DNA of 64,000 nucleotides from Sipunculus nudus (taxonomy: Eukaryota > Annelida > Sipuncula > Golfingiida > Sipunculidae). The stretch is from positions 39,642,401 to 39,706,400 of the forward strand of contig CM049317.1 in the NCBI GenBank assembly GCA_026874595.1. Direction: 5' to 3'. The position numbers were made by a program, and so were the translations under genes. Each line of letters starts with the position of its first letter. Within the stretch, counting starts at the first letter, position 1. Below, piece after piece: positions 23,045-33,455 of the stretch. The notes under the pieces were generated by a model. The model ran no database searches. It was given only the letters and a program-made list of their open reading frames with translations, and was not told where the DNA came from.

Positions 23045-24726
23045 ATCAATAACGTGAAAATAGAATTAGATGCGAAGTTTGGTACTTTCATTATGGAGGG
23101 CAACAATGACAAAAAATATGCGGTCACTCTTTTCCAAAAAGAAAAATGTCAGTGCGCAGCAACAAGTATTTGCTACCTTATTCTTGCCGCCAGGAAATCT
23201 ATAGGTATGGATGTAATCGATCAAAAACGCAAACTAAATGTTTCACTAATGTCTCGGTGTTGTAAGAAAAGGGTGGCTAGAAAAACGGATAGAAAACAGC
23301 CGAGAAAATCAGATTTCGTGTAAGTATTTAAAGCTGCTCCCGATACAGATGTTTCCATGATAACCTCGCCTAGAGATAGAACTCCCGACCTAGATGACTT
23401 GGTTCCCGTTTCGAAACAAAAAAACAAGACAGCTAGGGATCTGTTGAAAAAGTTAAGACACAAGCTACCCCGGCCAAAACGCCATTACATAATGTTACAG
23501 TTAAAAAAAACACCGAAATCAATTTTGAAAACAATCAGCACGGAAACGAGGGAGAATTAGACTTGATTTTGGCGAGAGTAATAGTAACAGTAAATTAAGA
23601 AAAAAAAATAAAGACGACAGTTCATCCTCGCTTCCAACTCCAAATTGTAGTCCAGTAGGGGTGCCGGAAAGCATTATAGATACACGTTCTTTTGAAATAA
23701 GTGCATCCTCTACACCAAAACAGACCACAAATAAAAACAGCAGGAAAATCGTGTGACCTCTAACGAATGTAATCAGCACCTGAGAGATATTAGTTTAACC
23801 CGAAGATAACACCAACAAAAACAAAAACAAAAAAAGAATTCGACTCTCGCTAAAACGTAAAATAATTGCCGACATTAAAAAACTAAGTTAAAGTTAAAAA
23901 GAGAAAATAAAATCCGATATCGCCAATTTTTATACATAATTCGCCTGAAAAAGAGACGTTCCGAGCGAGGTAATGGCTACATGAATTCGGACTAACCGTT
24001 CAAAACAAAAGAGAAATGGGAAACGATTCTTGGCTTTCTGATAAGCATATCCGTGCCGCGCAAATAATTTTACAAAAACAATATCCAGAAATCATCGGAT
24101 TCAAAGATACTACTCTAACATCTTGCTTCAGTGATGAACGAAACAAATGATGAACGTGTGTACAAATACATTTCATCTGATATTCACATTGGCATATATC
24201 TGTCCGACCGGCCGAGGGGGGTCTGTTTGTAATAGATAGTTTGCGTGGGGCTGCAAAGAGTCTTACTTCTTCAACAGAAATAAAGCTTTGCCAAATCTAC
24301 AACTTGGAGCAATCTAAATTACATGTTTCGGTAGTGAATGCCGTGTTACAGAACAATAACTTAGATTGTAGGGTATATGCGATCGCCAACGCTGTTGAAT
24401 TTTCCAACAATAGGCTGAACAGTTGGTTAATGATAAAATTAGTGATTTTGTATATGCATGATGAATATAGAATGAGAACCCATCTAAAACACTGTTCAGA
24501 GCTAAAAATGTTCACACCGTTTCCACAAGTTCAGCGAAAACATCCTGTCAAGGTTAAACATGTGCACCATGAGATAGTATTACACTGTTTTTGCAAATAT
24601 CCTGACTATTTTTATGGAAATATGTTAACATGTTCAATGTGTGATATATGGTGGCATAATATTTGTGCAAATTTACTTTAAGATATATCGGATGATTACG
24701 TCTTTATATGTACCCTCTGCAAATAA
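23045..24726 (+). pseudogene. Decayed SWIM / Ulp1-like protease / PHD protein
   Basis: Three domains can be read in order. At about 23125-23210, KYAVTLFQKEKCQCAATSIC followed by YLILAARKSIG is a SWIM zinc finger whose final His is replaced (CYL for CxH). A basic linker follows, with one in-frame stop at 23321. From 24001 a second frame gives SWLSDKHIRAA, YSHWHISV, FVIDSLRGAAKS and DCRVYAIANAVEF, matching a C48/Ulp1-like cysteine protease (His, Asp and Cys positions visible). Stops break it at 24151-24156 and 24178. A C4HC3 PHD finger ends it (HCFCK, CSMCDIWWHNIC, stop at 24679, then FICTLCK). This domain combination is familiar in repetitive cnidarian and mollusc proteins; a transposon link is inference. 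Clearly non-functional. Confidence 0.75.
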
Positions 24727-24905
24727 TGAATAAGCATTCCCAGTGCTGAAATACAGAGGTCCGCTAAATAGAATATAATGCAATTATTATAAAGTTAAAA
24801 CAAATTAAGCGGCTATGAGGCAGGTACCCTTTAGGTGCTCATGTGCCATTTAGCTACAACATGATTTTCTAACTGGATACGATGTTTTTCCAGAGTTTCA
24901 TTGTT

Positions 24906-25918
24906 CCAAGGCACCTCTCAAACACATCAGGGTATCTCCATTGTTTCACAACACCTCTCATACACCTCAGTGGCCCCTCCATTATTTCACAACACCTCTC
25001 ATTCACCTCAGTGGCCCCTCCATTATTTCACAACACCTCTCATACACCTCAGTGGCCCCTCCATTGTTTCACAACACCTCTCATACACCTCAGTGGCCCC
25101 TCTAGTGTTTCACAACACCTCTTATACACCTCAGTGGCCCCTCCATTGTTTCACAACACCTCTTATACACCTCAGTGGTCCCTCCATTGTTTCACAACAC
25201 CTCTCATACACCTCAGTGGGCCCTCCATTATTTCACAACACCTCTTATACACCTCAGTGGTCCCTCCATTGTTTCACAACACCTCTCATACACCTCAGTG
25301 GCCCCTCCATTGTTTCACAACGCCTCTCATACACCTTAGTGGCCCCTCCATCGTTTCACAACACCTCTCATACACCTCAGTGGCCCCTCCATTGTTTCAC
25401 AACGCCTCTCATACACCTCAGTGGCCCCTCGTTTGTTTCACAACACCTCTCATACACCTCAGTGGCCTCTCCATTTTTTCACAACGCCTCTCATACACCT
25501 CAGTGGCCCCTCCATTGTTTCACAACACCTCTCATACACCTCAGTGGCCCCTCCATTGTTTCACAACACCTCTCATTCACCTCAGTGGCCCCTCCATTGT
25601 TTCACAACACCTCTCATACACCTCAGTGGCCCCTCTAGTGTTTTACAACACCTCTCATACACCTCAGTGGCCCCTCCATTGTTTCACAATACCTCTTATA
25701 CACCTCAGTGGCCCCTCCATTGTTTCACAACGCCTCTCATACACCTCAGTGGCCCCTCCATTGTTTCACAACACCTCTCATACACCTCAGTGGCCCCTCC
25801 ATTGTTTCACAACGCCTCTCATACACCTCAGTGGCCCCTCCATTGTTTCACAACACCTCTCATACACCTCAGTGGCCCCTCCATTGTTTCACAACACCTC
25901 TCATACCCCTCAGTGGCT
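24906..25918 (+). repeat. 41-bp minisatellite, about 25 copies
   Basis: Unit: ACACCTCTCATACACCTCAG plus TGGCCCCTCCATTGTTTCACA, 41 bases, with scattered single changes. It has no stop in any plus-strand frame, and 41 is not a multiple of three, so each frame cycles through the others and gives long ORFs (347 and 245 residues) with a 41-residue period. It lies exactly between the PHD relic and the truncated Gypsy pol. It is best read as DNA repeat, not a protein gene. Confidence 0.9.
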
Positions 25919-25927
25919 TCGATAAAA

Positions 25928-26843
25928 TTAGGATTTCTTCAGTCTGAAGCAAATGCTGCCACAGAACTACACTATAGACTGCCAGATTTTGTCAGCTGAC
26001 GATATTCTCAGTAAATTGTCTGATGTGTTTGAAGTACTTGGCAAGTATCCCGGGAAATATCACATTCAACTCAGTGCTGATGCCCAGCCCACAATTCAAC
26101 CTCCAAGACGGGTATCTCACATACTGTACGAACCGCTTAGCGTTAACTCGGTGAAGATGGGTTAGGAATCATTGAGCCTATTAACAAACACAGTGACTGG
26201 GTAAATAATCTCGTCAACACAGAGAAGCGAGACAGCTCTTTAAGATAATGCTTAGATCCTAAGCAACTGGACAAATCAATTCGCCGTGAACATTTCCAGA
26301 CCCAAACTCTTGATGATATAGTTAGCAAACTAAATGGGTGCAAGCTTTGATCAATCTTAGAACAGAAAGACACCTTCTGGCAGGTAGAAATTGACTCGAA
26401 TAGCGCTGCACTGTGTACATTTCACACACCAATTGGCAGATTCTGTTTTAAACGGATGCCGTTTGGTATCTCGAGTGCCGGCGAGATACAACAAAGAAAA
26501 CATTCCAGATATTTGGAGATATAGAGCGAGTGGTTCTTTAGCGTGCAAGAAGGCACAACATTAAGTTCAACCGCCACAAGATGCAACTTAAAAAGTCGGA
26601 AGTGTTGTATATGGGAGTGCGACTCGGTGCAGATGGACTTAAGCCTGATGGCGCGATAATACAAGCTATACTAGACATGCCAAATCCTACTGACAAGCAG
26701 TCAGTCCAACGCCTAGTGGGCATATTGAATTTCCTGTCTCCATTTATTCAAAACAAATCATCCGTCATCAGCCCCCTGCGACAGTTGTTAAAAGCTGACA
26801 CAACGTGGACAGTGGAATCTGAACACGAGGCAGCGGTGGATCA
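25928..26843 (+). pseudogene. pol: Ty3/Gypsy pol relic: protease-RT linker and reverse transcriptase
   Basis: 5'-truncated polyprotein of an LTR retrotransposon. Visible text includes LSDVFEVLGKYPGKYHIQL and IQPPRRVSHIL (RT N-terminal arm), LGIIEP, DWVNNLV, CLDPKQLDKSIRREHF, TLDDIVSKLNG, LCTFHTPIGRFCFKRMPFGI, and after a gap KMQLKKSEVLYMG, LGADGLKPDG, QSVQRLVGILNFLSPF. The palm block that carries YxDD is missing between the PFGI and LYMG segments, and stops and frameshifts are scattered (for example within 26161-26360). Gag and protease are absent; the upstream side is the 41-bp minisatellite. The frame then runs into the inserted TIR element at 26844. Confidence 0.9.
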
Positions 26844-27547
26844 CGTTTTACGGGGAACTACTCCATGTCCCCAAAATGCCACGGCAGCAGGCGAAAAAGC
26901 CAAGGAAAACCTTATATATGCCTATAAGCATTTGCAGAGTGTTGGGGACGTGGAGTACTGGGGGGTGCCCGGGAGGGTGCATGATCGAGATCTATGAGCA
27001 CTCTGCAAATCCGCACCATGTAACTGTCCCAGAGGGTTAGACACTACGACTTCTCGACACTGATAGCGAGGGATGAAAGCTGGAGCAGCCCAAGACATTT
27101 AGAAATTGCGACCTCTGGCGTCAGACCAGAAATAATACGTGAATTAACCGACATGGGTCGCAGGTGGGCAAAGAAGAATCCTGCGAATATCACCACTGGT
27201 GCAACAGTGCAAATATGAATAATTTCGGAGGGTCCCTGGCGGTAGGAGATGTATTACCAGAGATTATTGGTTATTAATATATGTTGTTCATTATGTACAT
27301 ACAGATATGCATATAAGTGTAGACCTTTATAAATATTATATATAATCATTTATTGATAATATCTCATACGACATATTGTTATTTAAAAAAGTTTTGTTAT
27401 TCTAAGTGTGTAAGCGCCGCCTGTCGGCCCGTCTAGTACAAATCTCGACCCGAGTAGGAAATGTCGAAAAGTCTAGTCACTGGGACATTATGTGCGACAT
27501 TTTGAAGGGAATGTTACATATACATTTACATATGTAGTATATTATAT

Positions 27548-27601
<54 letters not shown>

Positions 27602-28069
27602 ATAATCATTTAATAATAATATTACATATGACATATTGTAATCAAAAAGGTTCTTTGTTAGTCTGACAGTCTAAGCGCCCCCTATTGGCGCCTGTTAAGT
27701 ACTAATCTCGAGCAGAGGACGAAAAGTCGAAATGTCTAAGGTACTGAGACATTTTCTGGGACATTTCGGAGGGCTCAAGGGGGTGAAGTTCAGAACATAT
27801 ATTTATATATGAAGAACATATAGGTACAGGGCTCCAGGCCCCGGGGTATATATCACCATAAGTTGTGTAGTACCTGGAAATGTCGAAATGTCTAGTCACT
27901 GGGACATTTCCTGCGACATTTCTAGAGGCTGCATGTACGGCAGGGAGTATGAGCCCAAATTTAGCGCCCCCTGTCGGCAACTGTTTCGTGCAGTTACACT
28001 ACACGTGTGGTGATAAGTGCTGAGCAGGTCTGCAGAGTGTTGGGGACATGGAGTAAGCCCCGTAAAACG
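26844..28069. mobile_element. 1.2-kb TIR element inserted in Gypsy pol
   Basis: The left end 26844-26874 (CGTTTTACGGGGAACTACTC...) is the inverted copy of the right end 28040-28069 over about 30 bp with one gap. The Gypsy frame stops at VDHVL on the left and resumes as VLSSKPVLRLYD on the right, which marks the insertion. No clean target duplication is visible. Inside are three related copies of a GACATTT/AAATGTC hairpin block (about 27455-27515, 27715-27765, 27870-27930) with 'gcgccccctgtcggc', and an (AT)n tract. A direct copy of the right inner end (TGCAGAGTGTTGGGGAC) sits at 26933. No transposase is present. Confidence 0.75.
27551..27598. repeat. (AT)n microsatellite
   Basis: Uninterrupted AT dinucleotides of about 48 bases inside the TIR element. 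Confidence 0.95.
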
Positions 28070-28576
28070 AGTGCTCAGTAGTAAGCCTGTGCTCCGGTTG
28101 TATGATCCTGAAGGTCCGCTGATAATTCAAGCAGACGCATCATCCACAGGTCTCGGCGCATGTTTAATATAGGACGGGCAACAAATCGCGTGCGCATCTC
28201 GCTCGTTAACAGATGCGTAAACCAGATATGCGCAAATAGAGGAGGAACTACTAGCAATCGTGTTTACGGCAGAAAAGTTCCAACAATACACATATGGTTC
28301 TCTAGTTGAAGTGCAGAGTAATCATCGCCCCTGGAGGCCATATTTCGAAAACCGCTGTATAGTGCTTCCCCAAGGATCCAATTGATGCTCCTAAAGCTCA
28401 TGAAATATCAGCTCGGTATTCAATATGTACCAGGATCAAAAATGTGTATCGCTGATACACTATCGCGAGCGCACGTATCAGACAAACCAGCTTGTGACTC
28501 AATTGGCACTGACCGGCGCATTCATGAGGTCACAGCTATCCGGCGACACCAACGAGGCTCGAGCAAATTCGCGGAG
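28070..28576 (+). pseudogene. pol: Ty3/Gypsy pol relic: RNase H
   Basis: Continues the pol relic after the TIR insertion. KPVLRLYDPEGPLIIQADAS and STGLGA form the RNase H start (catalytic DAS Asp present). EEELLAIVFTAEKF and the end YQLGIQYVPGSKMCIADTLS are typical of the family. Stops (for example after GACLI) and a frame break near 28380 show decay. It is interrupted at 28577 by a MITE. Confidence 0.85.
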
Positions 28577-28959
28577 TAGTCTCTCCAACAGACGCAAGGT
28601 GCCGCTACCGCTCTTGCACCAGTACGTCTGTTATTGGACGCCATTTTTTTTCAAGAATCTTGAAAAACGGAAGTGCCGTTGGGCATGCGCAAGGAAACCC
28701 CACTAGCATCTGGAGGTGAAACCAGAATGGATGTCGCCCTTGCACAAACCCGGCAGACCCCAATAAAGCCAAGTAAACAATATTGTTTGGCTGTGGGGCA
28801 AAAATAATCCACTTTTGCTTGTCTTTTGTAAGGGTGGTATAGTAGGGGGATTCCTTGCGCATGCCAAACAACACTTCCGTTCCTAAGAAAAATGGCGTCC
28901 AATAACAGACGTACTGGTGCAAGAGCGGTAGCGGCACCTGGCGTCTGTTGGAGAGACTA
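28577..28959. mobile_element. 383-bp MITE, Mutator-like, with 10-bp target duplication
   Basis: Perfect 10-bp direct repeat ATTCGCGGAG at 28567-28576 and 28960-28969 flanks an element starting TAGTCTCTCC and ending GGAGAGACTA. The terminal inverted repeats match over the first 72 bp with about one mismatch and continue less exactly to about 130 bp ('cggaagtg', 'ggcatgcgcaaggaa'). The 9-11 bp duplication and long TIRs are typical of Mutator-like elements. There is no coding capacity, so it would need a transposase supplied elsewhere. It is younger than the Gypsy copy it interrupts. Confidence 0.9.
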
Positions 28960-28969
28960 ATTCGCGGAG

Positions 28970-30261
28970 CGGCAAACCTAGACAAAGACCTTTGTAAAAT
29001 GCAAAACTATGTATTTTGTGGGTGACCAAAGCACAAATCCACAGTTCGATCCTCATGATCTTCAACCATATTGGAATTTACGCGATCAGATCCATGATGA
29101 AAACGGGCTACTGTTTGCAGGAAAAAGACTGATAATTCCCGAGTCTGAGAAAGAGGGCATTCTTTTTCAACTGCACGAGGGTCACCTTGGAATGGAGAAA
29201 TGTAAAAATTGTGCACGAGCTGTCATGTACTGGCCTTATATGTACAGAGACATCATACAATTCGTGGAACGCTGTGCCACGTGTCAAGTACAAGCGATCG
29301 AACAACAAAGAACCGCTGATATCGCACAGCATCTCGCAACGCTCATAGTGTAAACTTGGGTCGAATCTGTTTGACTTTCAGGGAAAAGCATACTTGGTTG
29401 TAGTTAATTATTTTTCAGAGTATCCTGAGATAACCAAGTTGGATAGCAAAATAGCTATGTGAATAATCAACGCTCTTAAACCTATATTTGCCAGACACGG
29501 CATTCCTGATGTTTTGGTGAGTGATAATATGCCCTTCGGTAGTTGTACTTTCAAAGAATACGCTCAACAAGGGGGATTTCGTACGGTTACTAGTTTCCCT
29601 ACATACGCACAATCAAACGGACAGAGTGAACGATTTGTCAACATCATGCAAACACTGTTAAAGAAAGCTTATCATGAAGGCAAGGAACCGCATATCGCTC
29701 TTCTTGAATATCGAACACTCCGGTATGTGGATTTTCTTACTCACCTGCTCAGTTGCTCATGATCGACGTTTAAATGACAAATTACCGTACTCCGATCAGT
29801 CCTTGGGGCCAAAGGTTGTTGTTTCGGCAAAATCACATTTGCAAAATCGACAGATGAAGCAGAAATACTACTATGACCAACACGCGAGACCTATCAAAAC
29901 TCCGAACCCGGGTGATAGTGTAATAGTACAGCTGGGTAATTCATGGACCCCAGCTGTAATTATTGGAGTACACGATACACCCAGATCATACTACTCATTA
30001 TACAGCGTGTGGTCGAACCTACAGGAAGAATAAGAAATTCTTTAATCCATCTCCTAATAAAGTTAAGATTCAGCACCCTGTCAGTGATACTGATGAACAC
30101 CACCCTGAGGAAAGTACGACGGATAAGACGCCAGATCACCTCAAACACAACATGACAACCCAGAAACCCCGTGCGTGCGAACAAAATCTGTTCCAGCACC
30201 GCGAATAAGTACCAGAAAACAAACAAAACCTGCGTGGCATAATGATTATGCAATGGACTAA
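28970..30261 (+). pseudogene. pol: Ty3/Gypsy pol relic: integrase and C-terminus
   Basis: The integrase zinc finger is intact in sequence: HEGHLG and CATCQ around YWPYMYRDI (29170-29290). The core follows: LVVVNYFSEYPEITKL has Asn where the first catalytic Asp of DDE normally lies; VLVSDNMPFG keeps the second Asp; SNGQSERFVNIMQTLLKKA keeps the Glu. The C-terminal part has QKYYYDQHARPI, NPGDSVIVQLG and, in another frame, CGRTYRKNKKFF. The end is KPAWHNDYAMD with a stop at 30259-30261. Frame changes lie near 29340, 29730 and 29995 and a stop at 29459-29461. Stepwise homology along the whole length makes identification secure and function very unlikely. Confidence 0.9.
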
Positions 30262-30415
30262 GTGATTACAGTAACAGTTAAGGTGGTTAATCCAGTACAA
30301 TACCAGTAAGAGACTCGTAGTGATTTATCTATGGTTAAATGCAACATGCTTGTTTTAATGATTTCATTGAATAGTATGCCACTTATTTCAGACAACCGGT
30401 CCTACAGATATCTTT

Positions 30416-30577
30416 ACAAGGGGAAGATGTCACAGAGTAATTCTAAATAAAGACTATTACATGATGTTGCATGATGTGTGGAGAGTATCTTTGGGTTGGC
30501 CCTGCTGGACAGTTGCCGACCCCCTTTCCGGAATATATCATATTGTTAAAGTTCACGAGTCTGGCGGGTTGTGACAA
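30416..30577 (+). mobile_element. Gypsy polypurine tract and start of 3' LTR
   Basis: About 155 bases after the pol stop is ACAAGGGGAAGA (30416-30427), a polypurine tract, immediately followed by TGTCACAGAG, the TG start expected of an LTR. The LTR is cut by the family A repeat starting near 30578. No matching 5' LTR is in the window, so its length cannot be set. Confidence 0.6.
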
Positions 30578-31082
30578 GGGCGATCAATGCATTAGTTATT
30601 CAGATAGGTGCCTACTGGAGCTTTTGTATCAAATGTTTAATTATTCTGGCGGATGCTTCTGAGCCCCATAGCTCAGAGGATATGGGTAACAGAGCCCTAA
30701 TCGAAATTTTCCAAGGAGATTTTTCATTGACCTCCCTAGATGTCTTGTAAGAAGATTCTAGGTCCAATGGTTACGATTTGTGCCCTGTTAACAGATGACC
30801 GCATCTTTGAAGGTCTCCCAATGAGAGGGAAAAAAACAAGTAAACTGGTGGCAGCACCAGTTTACAGGAACTGATGAAACATGCCATGATCATTATGCAT
30901 GCACAGAATCATGGTGATCAATGCATTAGTTGTTCAGATACTGGAGATTCCGAGGAGATTTTTCAAGGATCTCCCTGGATTTCAAGTTAGAAGATTCCAG
31001 GTCCAGCGATTACGATTTGTGCCTGGTTAACGGACACACAGACGGACGTCGGACAAAGAGTGATCGCTATAGCTCAGATGAC
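30578..31082 (-). mobile_element. Family A HINE-like repeat, minus-strand fragment
   Basis: Reverse-oriented units: 'catagctcagaggatatggg', 'gattctaggtccaatggtta', 'ttgtgccctgttaacagatg'. The inverted 5' end is 'gacaaagagtgatcgctatagctcagatgac' at about 31052-31081. Two units are present (from 30578 and about 30908, both with 'gatcaatgcattagtt'). Confidence 0.75.
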
Positions 31083-31325
31083 GCTTGAATACATCAGTTC
31101 ACTATGTGAAATCGCTTTTATAAACTTCAGTCAGTGGAGGATTAAAAATAAAATGTGAGATGGCAAAGTCAGTATTTATTGAATGCATTTACTTATTAGT
31201 AATATTGAATAAAAAATCTATATCTAAAGAAATCCTATTAAATATTTTATAAATTGATAATATCGCCAAAAGTACAAAAGTACTTTGTCATATAAAACTT
31301 TTGAAATAATGCTTATGAGTCACGT
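31083..31325. other. No feature recognised
   Basis: AT-rich spacer downstream of the Gypsy/family A compound. Confidence 0.4.
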
Positions 31326-31577
31326 TTATCTTATTGTTTTGGGTCCTGATATATGCATGCCGTTCAGACGGTAATAAGTGACCTCTGGCAGACCATATTT
31401 TTTTAGCCTCAGACGACTTTGTAGAGTCCATGTCTGGTCCAGAAAAAGAACCCAACAGTTGTTAGCTTTACAAACACTTCCTTCTATGTCCCATGCACTG
31501 CGACACCCTTCCGATCCAGGGACTCTTGATGAAAGCACGATTAGATTCACGTCTCCGCTCATTGACAAATGCTGAAT
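31326..31577 (-). CDS. Possible terminal exon on minus strand, unknown protein
   Basis: On the minus strand, an (AT)n-rich tract ends in TTTGTCAATTCAG, a plausible splice acceptor. An open stretch follows, reading HLSMSGDVNLIVLSSRV, GCRSAWDIEGSVC and NNCWVLFLDQTWTLQ, to a stop at 31326. It is mixed in composition and has three cysteines, so it looks more coding than its surroundings. No family is recognisable and no preceding exon was found. Weak call. Confidence 0.25.
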   Translation of the reverse strand: MQHLSMSGDVNLIVLSSRVPGSEGCRSAWDIEGSVCKANNCWVLFLDQTWTLQSRLRLKKYGLPEVTYYRLNGMHISGPKTIR

Positions 31578-32256
31578 TGACAAATATATATATATATATA
31601 TAAATAACAATATAAAGATGCCGTAATTAGACCCGAATTTCGCGGTTTTCCCTATCATATACGAGAGACCGTAACCAGCTGGATTGGTTCCTGGTTCAAT
31701 TAACTTATCCATTTAAGAGGGATACAGTACAGTATTCACAACAAATTTGCTTATGTTGTAATATAGAAAAGATAGCTTACAAACTGCATTTATGTCACTT
31801 TGGACATACACATTTTTATATCCCTCATGTGTGTAATCTACTGCTGAATCCATATTTTATACGCATCCTTAATTAGGGACTCCTCCGCAACATATGATAC
31901 AAAACTCACTTTTTTACCTGGTTTGATTTACAAATATAATTGTATGAATGCGCATCTTTAACCGTCCACTTGCATCGTCTACTTATTTATAATCGAGTTC
32001 ACAGAGTGATTGTCAGATCAACTCACTAGTGACACAGGTAGCCTGCGATTGTAAATAGGGAGCGGGCGAGACCCAATACAGTACTAGTTTAACGGTCATT
32101 TTACTTGACATTTGATACGTTAAGTGGCTGCAGTGCGGGTTTATGTCGATAACACCAACTTAATACCTAAATATTAACCGTGTCTCTGTGTATGCCTAAG
32201 GCTGCCAGACCCATCACTTGAACTCTTATCTCTGAGTCTACAGGCGTGTTTACAAC
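31578..32256. other. No gene seen
   Basis: Contains a short (AT)n run near 31587-31602 and AT-rich sequence. It could be upstream sequence of the candidate exon at 32257. Confidence 0.4.
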
Positions 32257-32305
32257 ATGGAGTCCGTTATTGCCATGGTGAGCCTCGTGGGGCGAGGAGA
32301 CTCAG
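32257..32305 (+). CDS. Possible first coding exon, unknown protein
   Basis: ATG in a fair start context (CAACATGG) opens 16 codons (MESVIAMVSLVGRGDS) and reaches CAG followed by GTACGTGG, a good donor in phase 1. The sequence before it is GC-richer than the neighbourhood. No partner exon is identified, and the reading frame past the donor meets no recognisable domain. Low confidence. Confidence 0.3.
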
Positions 32306-32594
32306 GTACGTGGTGAGGACTGTGGATCCTTACTTGAACGTAATCACGTCGAAACGGCGGAGGTTAAAGATTACACACCCGAGAAAACCACCCAGATATA
32401 CAATCGTTGGAATATACCTGGAGGGACTGGTGAAAAGTGTGACCTTCCCTGACGGATGGGTGAAAAGTGTGACCGTCCGTCCAACGATTACCAAACTATT
32501 ACGGTATGTAGGATCACTACAACAGTATTCATGATGTTTAGGAGCAAATAATTTGTAAGCACGTGACTGTTGGCCTTACGTTTACCACTGTATG

Positions 32595-32597
<3 letters not shown>

Positions 32598-32636
<39 letters not shown>
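32598..32636. repeat. (AT)n microsatellite
   Basis: About 39 bases of alternating A and T. Confidence 0.95.
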
Positions 32637-32639
<3 letters not shown>

Positions 32640-33224
32640 ATATATGTTGGACAAAATGAACTTTTTAGAAGTTACGAGGAGAATTTACCTGATCTGAACC
32701 TATTGGTTTGTAACGACTTAATTGTACCTTGTTGTTTATTCGACAGATGTAAAGCAAGATCAACTGTTTACCTAATCCTTTACCAAGCTCCCGCTCTCTC
32801 TCCCAGTGCTGTGCTGACAAAGAACCCTAGAGGATACTTCTAGCGAACTAGAGACTTTCCGTTTAACGGTACAAATTGTATATCTCGGCTTAAATGTATC
32901 GCATTCATTATAAAACAAATATAATTAATTGAATTTGTATATAATATAACACACCTAACAATTCTGATTCTCTACTTTAAAGAATGACCGGAAAGGCATT
33001 GTCCTTATCAACAGTGTTAGGCCATATAAACATTTTTGGAAGGTGTTTGGGTATTTGTGTGACTGGGGGGGGGGGGGGGGGGGGCTCGATCAGCCCCTGA
33101 TAGTCATATCTATGGGCTAAATAGGGCTAAATATATTGAAATTAATTCATTGGGAATTTTGTCGATCGTTTCTGTCAGTTTGTGATCTCGATGTTACGTA
33201 AAACTATGTTCCTCTTGTCCGGAT
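32637..33224. other. No gene seen; G20 tract
   Basis: Poly-G of 20 bases at 33065-33084. An ORF at 32592-32843 begins inside the AT microsatellite and has no recognisable domain. Confidence 0.45.
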
Positions 33225-33455
33225 GCGGTTCCAACTAGAACCCAAAAAGGTTCTTCAGCGTGGACTAAGTGGAAAACCTTTTAAGGTTCCAGCTGGAACT
33301 GGGTTCTTTTATGGAACCTGTAATGTCCATGTAGAACTTCTTTAGAGGTTCTGAGAGGATCCCCCCCCCCCAGGTTCTTCACGATGGACTGGGTGGTGAA
33401 CCTTGAATGGTTCTTGGCGGAAACCATGTTTGGGGTTCTTTATAGAACCTCCAAT
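33225..33455. repeat. Dispersed repeat with GGTTCTT / AAGAACC palindromes
   Basis: Two tandem units about 124 bp apart (from 'aaggttcttcagcgtggact' near 33246 and 'caggttcttcacgatggact' near 33371). Each contains palindromic pairs such as GGGTTCTTTTATGGAACC and GGGTTCTTTATAGAACC. A C10 tract lies between them. Probably a fragment of an interspersed element; its class is unknown. Confidence 0.7.

Noticed and set aside
24882-25999. Long Pro/His/Ser-rich ORFs of 347, 245 and 192 residues
   Set aside because: They are three frames through the same 41-bp DNA repeat and have no start context, domain or conserved end.
25928-30577. Endogenous virus with an envelope gene
   Set aside because: Only pol domains of a Ty3/Gypsy retrotransposon are visible; between the pol stop and the LTR there is no room or sequence for an envelope gene.
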